A stretch of DNA of 64,000 nucleotides from Arenibacter sp. F26102 (GCF_023015865.1 NZ_JALKBC010000005.1:310001-374000); one strand, 5' to 3'; shown: positions 8,251-15,844, numbered from the stretch's first letter. Translations and numbers: made by a program. Notes: generated by a model from the sequence alone, not told the origin.

Positions 8251-8420
8251 GCTGAAAACGCGCTATCCGCTAATTTGCTATAAATGTTCTATAATGTTCT
8301 GCGCCTGCCTGCCGAAGCTTTTTGCATAGGCATGGTTATGACACTTTGCTTGGGTAAAGCAAAGTATTTGGCACTTTACTTTCTTTAAATTTTTCTTCTA
8401 AATTGTTTCCTACCCCAGGG

Positions 8421-8480
8421 TAATGGAACACTTATTAACTGACCGACGGTAGGAGGGAGGGCAATGTGTGTGGAATGGGT
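8421..8480. repeat. Interspersed repeat R1, copy 3
   Basis: Core AACTGACCGACGGTAGGAGG then GGCAATGTGTGTGGAATGG. It ends exactly at the 3' end of the E2-like gene and shares ACACTTATT upstream with copy 1. Confidence 0.7.
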
Positions 8481-8906
8481 TTAATGTTTGAATTCTTTGT
8501 CTAACCAAACGCCATATTTTAACCATAATTCATATGTTACTAACCATTTGGAAATCCAAGGAACTACATCCACAAAATTAAATGGTATAAATGGAGATAA
8601 ATCAAATGGATGATATAAACAAAGGCTATGGTTGTTATATAAATGAGGTACTTTTTTGAATTTTATTTTCCCATCCATAACAAAAATGTTTTCTTTTCTC
8701 CCTTCTTTATTTGGATTGTATTCAAATACAATATCATAAGTCTTTTTACAGCCTTTAGGTTTTATTTTTCCACCTCCAATAAGTTTGCCGTCCTTTACAA
8801 AAGATTTAATCCAATCAAAATTGTCTTCAATTAGTTTTTGCTGAATATATGCACTAAGAAAATCTTTCGATATGTCTGGTAAACTATTTTTTTTATTAAT
8901 ATCCAT
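8481..8906 (-). CDS. CBASS E2-like protein (type II short CBASS, Cap2-like E2 only)
   Basis: 141 residues from the ATG at 8906; an upstream TTG at 8924 inside the CD-NTase gene is less likely. Seen: HLYNNHSLCLYHP with candidate catalytic Cys96 and His residues 88, 93 and 99, then the conserved tail VVPWISKWLVTYELWLKYGVWL. This matches prokaryotic E2-like proteins encoded with CD-NTases. In systems of this type the E2 forms a thioester through the Cys and acts on the C-terminus of the CD-NTase. No E1 or JAB-protease domain is present here or next door, so this is the short form. It is the last gene of the operon, one base after the CD-NTase stop. Confidence 0.82.
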   Translation of the reverse strand: MDINKKNSLPDISKDFLSAYIQQKLIEDNFDWIKSFVKDGKLIGGGKIKPKGCKKTYDIVFEYNPNKEGRKENIFVMDGKIKFKKVPHLYNNHSLCLYHPFDLSPFIPFNFVDVVPWISKWLVTYELWLKYGVWLDKEFKH

Positions 8907-8907
8907 T

Positions 8908-10116
8908 TTATTCAACACCACCAAAATTTCTATTCTCTTTGCTTCTATAGCCGCCAGAATTACTTACATTTCCAGACCTATCGACAAAAGTATTTCCAGA
9001 CATAATTGTTACACCTGCTGCTTCTAATTGATTTCCTCCATTTTTTGCCATTTCTTTTAATTGCGCCGTTAGAATTCCTTTAATTCTATCACTTCCAAAT
9101 AGTTCTTCGGCAACACCAAAATCTCCATTTTTAAGCTTTTCCCATTTTTCCTTATAACTTTTGGCAAACCTAATAAACTGAGTATAGTATTCTTTCTCTT
9201 TATCCCATTTTTCAGTAAAATCTTCGTCCGAATTTACTGGGTTTAGAACTTTTATTCTTTTGTAAACACCTTTACTTTCAAATAAGTATTGATAATCTGA
9301 ATATCGTTGAACAATTTTATCTAAAATACTATCTATAGTCTGATAAATGGAAGGTTCTCCTTCATAGAATTCGCCAAAAATTGTGGTCAAAACGATACTT
9401 GAAGTTTTATATTTCGGATTCTTTTCAAAATATATATCTCTAAACCTCTTTGTTAATTGCACAGCTCTTTTTAGAGGTTCTTTACTATAGACATCATCAT
9501 CTGGTATTTCTTCTTGTTCGGCTTTAACTTCATTTAATGCTGAAAATGATCTAAAAGCTTTATTTAAGTACGAGTTGTCTACAGTTTCAGCTTTTTGAAT
9601 AAACCAATTTGAATAACCTTTTGGATTTGAAGATGACCAAGAACTTAATTCTCTATCAGGCACCATAATTTTACTGTCCCCATTAATTACTATGCAGCCA
9701 GGAAGAATGTCCATGTGAAAATCTCCGACATAATTAATGCGAGCACATCTGTTTTTCTTAACTAGCTTTTCTTTATATACATCACTAGCACTTAAAACTC
9801 GAATTAAGTGATTGTAAATTTCTGAAGAGGTGTAGTTGTAATAGAGGTCTCTTATCTCGACAGTAATATCCAAATCAAATTCTTCTTTTCCTCTTGGCTT
9901 TACGGTTGTTCCTATAGCTTTTGACCCTTGTGGATAAACTAAAAAGTCAACCTTTGAAAAAAACACTTCATCTTTTTCTAATATGTCATATACTGCATTA
10001 TAAGCAGAGTCCATTCTTTGTTTTCTTGTCTCATCTAATTCTAATGAAACCGCAATTCGAGTTAATAGGTCTTCTCTTTGAAGTCCATTTTCGTGTAAAT
10101 ATTGTTGTAAATTCAT
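8908..10116 (-). CDS. CBASS cyclic-oligonucleotide synthase (CD-NTase)
   Basis: 402 residues. Nucleotidyltransferase core: YPQGSKAIGTTVKP with GS at 64-65, metal ligands DLD at 81-83 (EEFDLDITVEI) and third Asp136 in FHMDILPG. The rest is the helical C-terminal part seen in cGAS/DncV-like enzymes. Expected role: make a cyclic di- or trinucleotide on phage infection and switch on the effector. The product cannot be read from sequence. The C-terminus is a flexible, Gly/Asn/Ser-rich tail ending FGGVE, a plausible site for the E2-like partner to act. It lies one base downstream of the effector gene and one base upstream of the E2 gene, so the four genes are one transcription unit. Confidence 0.93.
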   Translation of the reverse strand: MNLQQYLHENGLQREDLLTRIAVSLELDETRKQRMDSAYNAVYDILEKDEVFFSKVDFLVYPQGSKAIGTTVKPRGKEEFDLDITVEIRDLYYNYTSSEIYNHLIRVLSASDVYKEKLVKKNRCARINYVGDFHMDILPGCIVINGDSKIMVPDRELSSWSSSNPKGYSNWFIQKAETVDNSYLNKAFRSFSALNEVKAEQEEIPDDDVYSKEPLKRAVQLTKRFRDIYFEKNPKYKTSSIVLTTIFGEFYEGEPSIYQTIDSILDKIVQRYSDYQYLFESKGVYKRIKVLNPVNSDEDFTEKWDKEKEYYTQFIRFAKSYKEKWEKLKNGDFGVAEELFGSDRIKGILTAQLKEMAKNGGNQLEAAGVTIMSGNTFVDRSGNVSNSGGYRSKENRNFGGVE

Positions 10117-10117
10117 T

Positions 10118-10945
10118 TTATATAATGTGTTTTGTATGTTGTCCTATTCTTATTTTACTATTATTAAAACACTCTTTACTTATATCATCTTCAGTAACAA
10201 AAGCATATTTCTTTGTAAATAATTTATTTTTCTCAAGATTAATTACTTCTTGAACTTGTTCTTCGCTTAGCTCTATGTTGAAAACATTATAGACAAGAGC
10301 ATGATAAGTTTCATTCTTAAATCTTGTCTGTTTTGATAGTAAATTTTCTCTGGAGTATAAATATTCGGCTCTGATTGACTTAAAATTTTCTGATTTTAAA
10401 ATTCCACTATCAATAAGTTCCTCTTGAAATTCTCGCCAGACACCAACTTCTCGGTCTTTACTGGATTTAAACCATTTCAAAACATCCGGCAAATACTTTG
10501 CTTTAATAAAGAATCTTAAATCTTTAGGATTCTTAGCATCTGGTTTTATGGATGCTTGCCAATCTTTGTATATGTCTTTATTTCCAACTAATTTATAAAC
10601 TCCACCAACTGGTTGGTACTGATTTATCTTGCTTCCTTTAACTAGTAAATAACGTTCCGTTCCAGATAATTTTATTCTTATTAAATAGCTCAATGATACA
10701 TACACAATCTTCTTCGGAATAAAGAGCCAGCATTTAACCGTTAGCCAAAAATATTTCCCATTGTTTTTAGCAATTTCATAAATGCCAACAACAGCAGTCA
10801 TAATAAACCCTATAGCTGTTGTGACTAAGATTTCCTTATGAAAATCAGATGCGTTTTCTAAAATGAAGTACCTGTAAACTAAATAAACTATTGATACTAT
10901 TATTGCAAAAAAGTAACCAAAAAATCTGTATTTTAAATTCCTCAT
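10118..10945 (-). CDS. CBASS effector: two-TM protein with SMODS-associated NUDIX domain (Cap16-like)
   Basis: 275 residues. Two hydrophobic segments at about 8-29 and 38-59, then a cytoplasmic domain with NUDIX-like features: YQPVGGVYKLVG (110-121) and a degenerate NUDIX box EVGVWREFQEELIDSGIL (about 166-183). This architecture matches the TM-NUDIX effector class of CBASS. Known TM effectors oligomerise on binding the cyclic nucleotide and damage the inner membrane; that role here is inferred. Its start overlaps the stop of the 60-residue gene by 4 bp and its stop is one base before the CD-NTase start. Confidence 0.85.
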   Translation of the reverse strand: MRNLKYRFFGYFFAIIVSIVYLVYRYFILENASDFHKEILVTTAIGFIMTAVVGIYEIAKNNGKYFWLTVKCWLFIPKKIVYVSLSYLIRIKLSGTERYLLVKGSKINQYQPVGGVYKLVGNKDIYKDWQASIKPDAKNPKDLRFFIKAKYLPDVLKWFKSSKDREVGVWREFQEELIDSGILKSENFKSIRAEYLYSRENLLSKQTRFKNETYHALVYNVFNIELSEEQVQEVINLEKNKLFTKKYAFVTEDDISKECFNNSKIRIGQHTKHII

Positions 10946-11124
10946 TTATTTTTTGATTCGTTTGTTACTCCTTTAAATTTGCCTCCACTAGTTTTGACAT
11001 CCATGAATTGACCATTAGTCTTATTGCGCTTGACATATAGGTTTGTTTTTGTATTCAATACTTGTGTTCTACTTTTAACAGCGCCTTTTCTGGCGTTATC
11101 TCCTACAGGTTTATTTTTTGCCAT
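10942..11124 (-). CDS. Small basic protein at the head of the CBASS operon
   Basis: 60 residues, rich in Lys/Arg/Asn, no hydrophobic segment. It starts AKNKPVGDNARKGAVKSRTQ and ends in a KTSGGKFKGVTNESK segment. I recall similar short proteins near accessory genes of Bacteroidota but know no function. It overlaps the effector start by 4 bp and is the first gene behind the divergent promoter region. The basic composition would fit nucleic-acid binding; that is a guess. Confidence 0.7.
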   Translation of the reverse strand: MAKNKPVGDNARKGAVKSRTQVLNTKTNLYVKRNKTNGQFMDVKTSGGKFKGVTNESKNK

Positions 11125-11322
11125 TCTTATTTTTTAAGATTATTATTTGTTATTTATAAGTATATGCTCACAAAATTTTATATTTTGCCATTAAAGACTA
11201 AGACAGCAATTAATGGTTATCTTATTATACCTTGTTCAACAATGGTATATGCTCATAGGTTTCATTTTTTTGCCATTAGTAATGGATATTTATTGATTAC
11301 GATGAGCATACTCTATTGAAAT
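11125..11322. promoter_or_regulatory. Divergent control region with repeated two-block element
   Basis: Between the CBASS operon (minus) and the sigma/ImmA operon (plus). Element TATATGCTCA-N16-GCCATTA occurs at 11161-11193 and 11246-11278 on the plus strand. A third copy, TATGCTCA-N16-TCCATTA, lies at 11310-11280 on the minus strand. The spacer is 16 bases in each. Copies 2 and 3 face each other around base 11279 and form one large inverted repeat. A degenerate fourth copy may lie at 11240-11211 on the minus strand. No good TAnnTTTG box was found for either operon, so these could be bipartite promoter boxes of the local sigma-like protein or operator sites. Confidence 0.65.
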
Positions 11323-11937
11323 ATGGCAGTAGTAAGTAAAAATGAAATTCTTCAACACCTTGAATCTATCGATTTAAATGAGCTTTTGGATAGAATGGAG
11401 GCTTATGTGCGTACCCGTTTTTATAGTAAATCTGAAAAACTAAGAAAAGGTTTTGATTACTTGGACTTCTGCAATAATGTTTTAGCAAAAGCTTGCTTAG
11501 GCGTTAGAAATTGGGATAAAGAAAAAAGTACATTTGAAGAATTCATCTTCGGTTCCCTAAAGAGTGATTTGTATAACTTTTTCAGAAAACAAAGAGAGAG
11601 GGATGATTTACAAATAAGTGAAGCACCACAAGAACGAGAAATATACTTGATAGAGATTAACGATTATATTGACTTAAGTGAGATACAACAACAAGAAGAA
11701 CCTCCGGATATAGACTTCAATAACATTACAGAGGATTTGATGAAATCATTGAAAGAGCAAGATGCTGATAAAATCGAATTGGGAGTATTCGAATGTTGGT
11801 TAGCAGGTTATGAAAAACCAAAAGAAATTGCTGAATTGTGTGGAGTCACTACCACAGATATAAATAATGCTGTTAAGAGACTTTCTAGAAAGAGAATAAA
11901 GCTACAAGAAAAATGGATAAGCTTAAAAAAATATTAG
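11323..11937 (+). CDS. Sigma-70-like regulator encoded divergently from CBASS
   Basis: 204 residues. Region 2-like part at about 22-95: MEAYVRTRFYSKSEKL, DYLDFCNNVLAKA, VRNWDKEKSTFEEFIFGSLKSDLYNFFRKQRERD, which follows the usual sigma pattern of core binding and -10 recognition. An acidic linker (about 96-140) leads to a region 4-like helix-turn-helix at about 150-195 (YEKPKEIAELCGVTTTDINNAVKRLSRKRI). It likely directs RNA polymerase to a special promoter, possibly the two-block elements next to it. It overlaps the following gene by 25 bp and lies in an operon with an ImmA/IrrE peptidase. A plain DNA-binding regulator of sigma ancestry is the alternative. Confidence 0.75.
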   Translation: MAVVSKNEILQHLESIDLNELLDRMEAYVRTRFYSKSEKLRKGFDYLDFCNNVLAKACLGVRNWDKEKSTFEEFIFGSLKSDLYNFFRKQRERDDLQISEAPQEREIYLIEINDYIDLSEIQQQEEPPDIDFNNITEDLMKSLKEQDADKIELGVFECWLAGYEKPKEIAELCGVTTTDINNAVKRLSRKRIKLQEKWISLKKY

Positions 11938-12308
11938 ATAGAGGTTTTACCGAAAACTACCTTTACGGGAATATCAGCGATATTCGAAAAAGTTTAGTAG
12001 ACTATGGTGTTGATTTAGATGTAAATCTTGAACGACAGAATAAATTGATAAAGCAATTAAAGTTTAAACTTCGTTCCTCTATAAATGAAGAAAAATATGA
12101 TGCCTTACTAATTAGAGCTTCCCAATCCTTTCAGGATGCCATTTCTAAAGGATTAGATAAACCCGTGGCTTACTTGAATACCCTTATAAAGGAAAATAGA
12201 ATTGCTGTTCAATACAACAATCTTGATAAACTAAGTTCAGATGAAATAAGGGAGATAATTAAAGACCAAAACTTGATTGAAATTATAGAATTACTTGAAA
12301 ACGAATAA
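11913..12308 (+). CDS. Unknown 131-residue protein between sigma-like and ImmA/IrrE genes
   Basis: I do not recognise a family. The protein is charged and predicted to be mostly helical: DKLKKILDRGFTENYLY, NKLIKQLKFKLRSS, EIREIIKDQNLIEIIELLE. It has no signal peptide or membrane segment. It overlaps the gene before by 25 bp and the gene after by 14 bp, so all three are tightly coupled. By position it could be an anti-sigma factor held by the sigma-like protein and cut by the peptidase, but nothing in its own sequence proves that. Confidence 0.7.
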   Translation: MDKLKKILDRGFTENYLYGNISDIRKSLVDYGVDLDVNLERQNKLIKQLKFKLRSSINEEKYDALLIRASQSFQDAISKGLDKPVAYLNTLIKENRIAVQYNNLDKLSSDEIREIIKDQNLIEIIELLENE

Positions 12309-13095
12309 CAAAGGTAAATGTAAGGCTATAGAGGTTTTGGATGATATTGGATTTGATGAAATCACAAATATTTCAAATTCGAAATTGGTAAGTGGTTTCG
12401 GCGTAATTTTTATTTCTGAACCTTTAGATAATGCCGATGGAAAAATAATTCGAGGAAAGTCTAAAACAATAATTAAAGTGAACTCTTCAATAATCTATCC
12501 GGAGAGAATTCGCTTTGTAATCGCTCACGAACTAGGCCATCATTTTTTACACGATAAATTAGAATTACATTCTGACAACGTAAAAACTCTTAATTGGTTT
12601 AATATTGAAAATCAAGCCAAAAGGGGACTACAAGAATATGAAGCCAATGATTTTGCATCAGAGTTATTGATGCCCGAAAGATTATTACGTGAATTTATTT
12701 ATGGAAAATATTTTAGTCCCTCATTAATCAAAGAAATTTCAAATAGATTCAAAACCAGCTTAACATCTGTTGTTTACAGATTAATTGCCTTGGATATTAT
12801 ACCATTATTAGTTGTCTTTATTACAGACGGAGTGGTTAGATATTGGCGTAAATCAAACGATTTAAAAGGTTGGGTAAAAGATATTACTAAATTATCGCCA
12901 CCTGAAGATTCAGTTGCCCAAGAATATATTGATGCCAATTATGATTTTATATATTCAGGTAGAGAGAAGGCTCAACAAATTTCTCGTTCTACTTGGTTTA
13001 AACTATATGAAAACCAAGAGGATTCCGAATTTATGGAGTATTGCATACCTACAAAACAATATAAAACTATAATAAGTATTATATGGGAGGCTTAA
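12295..13095 (+). CDS. ImmA/IrrE (M78) family metallopeptidase
   Basis: 266 residues. Zinc motif VIAHELGHHFLH with HELGH at 78-82 and the family's second element EYEANDFASELLMP (about 113-127), which supplies the third ligand. The C-terminal half (about 150-266) is a variable, possibly sensing, domain. Family members cut repressors in response to DNA damage or phage signals; CapP of the CapH/CapP pair controls some CBASS operons. The chosen start is a TTG at 12295 overlapping the previous gene. No HTH domain is fused to it. It likely acts on the sigma-like protein or the 131-residue protein. Confidence 0.88.
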   Translation: MKTNNKGKCKAIEVLDDIGFDEITNISNSKLVSGFGVIFISEPLDNADGKIIRGKSKTIIKVNSSIIYPERIRFVIAHELGHHFLHDKLELHSDNVKTLNWFNIENQAKRGLQEYEANDFASELLMPERLLREFIYGKYFSPSLIKEISNRFKTSLTSVVYRLIALDIIPLLVVFITDGVVRYWRKSNDLKGWVKDITKLSPPEDSVAQEYIDANYDFIYSGREKAQQISRSTWFKLYENQEDSEFMEYCIPTKQYKTIISIIWEA

Positions 13096-13225
13096 GTTTC
13101 AGTTTAATGGCCTAAGAGAATTTTGACAAAACAATAGGGGAGAGAAGTGTTAAGAATTTTAGGGGTCTGGTTGCTATCTTTCTTAACAACTAAAAAGGTT
13201 TTTTTACCATAGAGTAATCTTAAGA

Positions 13226-13252
13226 GTTACAATGAATCCTAAAATTTAGCGA
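13226..13252. repeat. Island boundary block X, copy 2
   Basis: 24 of 27 bases match 6456-6482. Lies 130 bp after the ImmA/IrrE gene. Confidence 0.6.
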
Positions 13253-13839
13253 CCGACCCGTACATTGTTTCCAAAATTATCTGTTAGCCTTGATTTTTCC
13301 GGCCCGTACCTGAAGCGGGTACGTTCGGGCGGGTTGTATCTTTTTTATCAAGAAAAAAGATAGAAATAAAAGGTTAAAGGTTCCATTGCTGAATTTATAT
13401 TTTACATAATATTAAAAGCACTTAAAGTTAAGCTTGAACCTTAGGATGGTGGTAGCAAGTGCTAAGAATTTTGCTCATAGAGAAAATATTAGCTTTTGCG
13501 GAAGGCTAACGAACAGTTTGTAATTTTTTAACTTAAATTTCGAATTTAAACTATTGGTTTCAATCAAAAACGAAAAGTTGAGTTTTTAATGGCGTGGGCC
13601 AAGCCGCTAAGAATTGAGTAAAAAATAATGCGCCACATGGCGTATTGATTTTTTTAAACAATAAGCGTTGGCGCGCGGCTATTTGATACTTCGGCTGCGC
13701 TCAGTACAGGCGCCACGGCAAATTATAGATACACGTGGCAAAATAGATTAGCCGGTGGCTGATTTATTTTGGCGGCGAGATGGCGCGCTGGCAAACGAAC
13801 TTCTCAGTAAAACGACTTTTACATATGCGATAAAAATTG

Positions 13840-14046
13840 ATTACCCTGTGGGTGATTAATTTTTTCGGCGGGTTGATGCTGTTGGCCTTGTAGGCGAAAA
13901 ATCAATAACAATTTTACTACGTGGCGCAAATTAGCTTTGACATACGCAGTCTATTACTAACATCCGGTGGATGTTGATAATAGCTGGCGAGATGATGCGG
14001 GGGCTTATGATGCTAACGCCCCATATCTGCAATTATATCAAATAGC
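13840..14046 (+). repeat. 207-bp direct repeat Y, right copy
   Basis: Near-identical partner of 8044-8250, same orientation. The internal hairpin is at 13951-13983. It marks the right end of the CBASS/regulator block. Confidence 0.9.
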
Positions 14047-14205
14047 ACAGCTATACGCTGTTTTACGCCATAGATATATTTGTTCTATAATTTACATTAT
14101 GTAAAATAGACTTTTTGTATCCCCTTGTCCGTTCAAACTCAAAGGCCTCTTTCTTTAGGGTCAATAATTAAATCATCTCCAATAATCCCTCCCAATCCTT
14201 CGTCA

Positions 14206-14213
14206 TAATTTTG
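14206..14213 (+). promoter_or_regulatory. Candidate -7 promoter box (TAATTTTG)
   Basis: Fits the Bacteroidota TAnnTTTG consensus and sits 30 bp before the ATG of the CHRD lipoprotein. No clear -33 box seen. Confidence 0.4.
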
Positions 14214-14242
14214 TGGTCATATTAAACTCTAAATTATTTTAT

Positions 14243-15817
14243 ATGAAAAAGATAATGTATTTATTTTTGGCGGCATCTACAATTTTTGCCACCAGTTGTA
14301 CTGACGATGATAGTACAGATCAACCCCCAGGAGTTTTTGAGGGCGAAAGCAAAACATACCAATTACAATCACGTTCGGATGCTTCCGTGTCCGGAACAGC
14401 CACCGTTGTGGAAAATGAAGACGGTACTGCTACCGTAAACTTAAAATTATCGGGTACCGCTGCAGGAAGTTTTCCCGCGCATGTACACGCCAATTCTGCG
14501 GCGGAGACAGGAGATATCATTATTGACCTTAATGCTGTTGATGGTGCTTCCGGAGAAAGTACTACCATAATAAGTGCTACCAAAAACGGTACGGCAATTA
14601 CCTATGAGCAGCTATTGGAATTGGATGCCTATATTAACGTGCATCAATCCGCAACCGATCTTGGTACCCTTATCGCCCAAGGTGACATTGGTGTCAATGA
14701 ACTTACGGCAGATTCCAGGGAATACGAGCTGAGCAGTGCTGCCGATGCCAGTATTAGCGGAACGGCCACTATCTATAAGCGCGTTAGTGGAGCTTCCCTT
14801 CTAGAGATCGCTCTGGAAGGTACTCCTGCTGACGGGGAACATCCTGCTCATATTCATTTGAATTCCGCAGCGGAAGGTGGTGATATTGCAATTTCCCTAT
14901 CGCCCGTAATTGGTGCCAGTGGAAAAAGTTTCACTCATATTGAGGAAGACGATGCGGGCACTGCCCTTAACTATGAAGCCTTATTGGAATTGGATGGCTA
15001 CATCAACGTTCACAAGTCCGCTACCGAATTAAATGTGCTTGTGGCTCAAGGTGATATTGGTGTCAACGTGCTTACCGGAGATTCCAAAGAATTTGCACTA
15101 AACAGTGTATTGGTGCCAACCATTAGTGGAACGGCTACGGTACACAAACGTTTAAGTGGAGCCTCCCTCCTAGAACTTCAATTGGAAGGTACTCCATCGG
15201 ATGGGGAACATCCTGCACATATTCATGCCAATACCGCAGCTGAAGGTGGCGAAATCGTAATTTCCCTTTCGGCCGTAGCTGGTGCCAGTGGAAAAAGCTG
15301 GACACATATTGAGGCGGACGATGCAGGAACAGCAGTTAACTACGAGGATTTATTGGAATTTGATGGGTATATCAACGTTCACAAGTCGATCACCGAACTG
15401 GACGTCTTGGTCGCACAGGGCGATATAGGTCAAAACGAACTTACTGGCAATGAGGTTTCCTACGATCTAGCAGCAGTTAGCAATGCAGCCATTTTTGGTA
15501 CAGCAACCTTTTCGGAGCGAGTAAACAAGGAGACATTGGTGACTTTGGAATTGGTTGGTACTACTGCAGGTGCAATACATCCGGCACATATTCATACTGG
15601 AGCTGTGGCAGATGCCCCTGGAGCGGTAATCGTAACTTTGGGCAATGTTATTGGAGATAATGGAATTAGCGTAACCAACGTTACCCAGGCCAATGCTGGC
15701 GGTACATTGGATTATGATGCCCTCTTGGCTATAGACGGATACATTAATGTACACCTGAGCGCCGAAGACTTGGACACCTTAGTGGCCCAAGGTAATGTTG
15801 GGGCCAATGTAAATTAA
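14243..15817 (+). CDS. Lipoprotein with four CHRD domains
   Basis: 524 residues from the ATG at 14243; a frame start at 14213 adds nothing conserved. The signal peptide ends in lipobox FATSC (Cys19). Four tandem CHRD (chordin-type) repeats follow, roughly 34-153, 156-276, 278-398 and 400-522. Each has an HPAHIH-type motif (PAHVHAN, PAHIHLN, PAHIHAN, PAHIHTG), a (L/I)DGYINVH motif and a terminal (L/V)VAQGDIG. Repeats 2 and 3 are much closer to each other than to 1 and 4. CHRD proteins are exported and of unclear function; the conserved His could bind metal. A strong terminator follows the gene. Confidence 0.9.
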   Translation: MKKIMYLFLAASTIFATSCTDDDSTDQPPGVFEGESKTYQLQSRSDASVSGTATVVENEDGTATVNLKLSGTAAGSFPAHVHANSAAETGDIIIDLNAVDGASGESTTIISATKNGTAITYEQLLELDAYINVHQSATDLGTLIAQGDIGVNELTADSREYELSSAADASISGTATIYKRVSGASLLEIALEGTPADGEHPAHIHLNSAAEGGDIAISLSPVIGASGKSFTHIEEDDAGTALNYEALLELDGYINVHKSATELNVLVAQGDIGVNVLTGDSKEFALNSVLVPTISGTATVHKRLSGASLLELQLEGTPSDGEHPAHIHANTAAEGGEIVISLSAVAGASGKSWTHIEADDAGTAVNYEDLLEFDGYINVHKSITELDVLVAQGDIGQNELTGNEVSYDLAAVSNAAIFGTATFSERVNKETLVTLELVGTTAGAIHPAHIHTGAVADAPGAVIVTLGNVIGDNGISVTNVTQANAGGTLDYDALLAIDGYINVHLSAEDLDTLVAQGNVGANVN

Positions 15818-15844
15818 GGAACTTTAACTTCCCCTGAATACCAA

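Larger units (their letters stand above)
7912..8480. other. 569-bp gene-free stretch between RES toxin and CBASS operon
   Basis: Holds a short GGTAGCAAGTGCT block at 7992-8004 (again at 13451-13463), the left 207-bp direct repeat (8044-8250) and R1 copy 3 (8421-8480). No coding frame of substance is seen. Confidence 0.7.
13096..14242. other. 1.1-kb gene-free stretch at the right edge of the island
   Basis: Holds block X copy 2 (13226-13252), a TTTTTTATCAAGAAAAAA-type segment near 13340, the GGTAGCAAGTGCT block (13451-13463), a segment near 13728-13780 resembling 6569-6625 (ATTAGCCGGTGGCTGAT versus ATTAGCCAGTGGCTGAC), and the right 207-bp repeat (13840-14046). No coding frame is supported. 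Confidence 0.65.

Noticed and set aside
7912-8480. Insertion-sequence remnant
   Set aside because: No transposase-like frame or terminal inverted repeats with target duplication were found around the 207-bp repeats.
11062-11319. 85-residue plus-strand frame over the CBASS control region
   Set aside because: It overlaps the 60-residue gene and covers the two-block regulatory elements; no coding character.
15467-15754. 95-residue minus-strand frame in the CHRD gene
   Set aside because: Arises from the repetitive CHRD coding sequence on the opposite strand.
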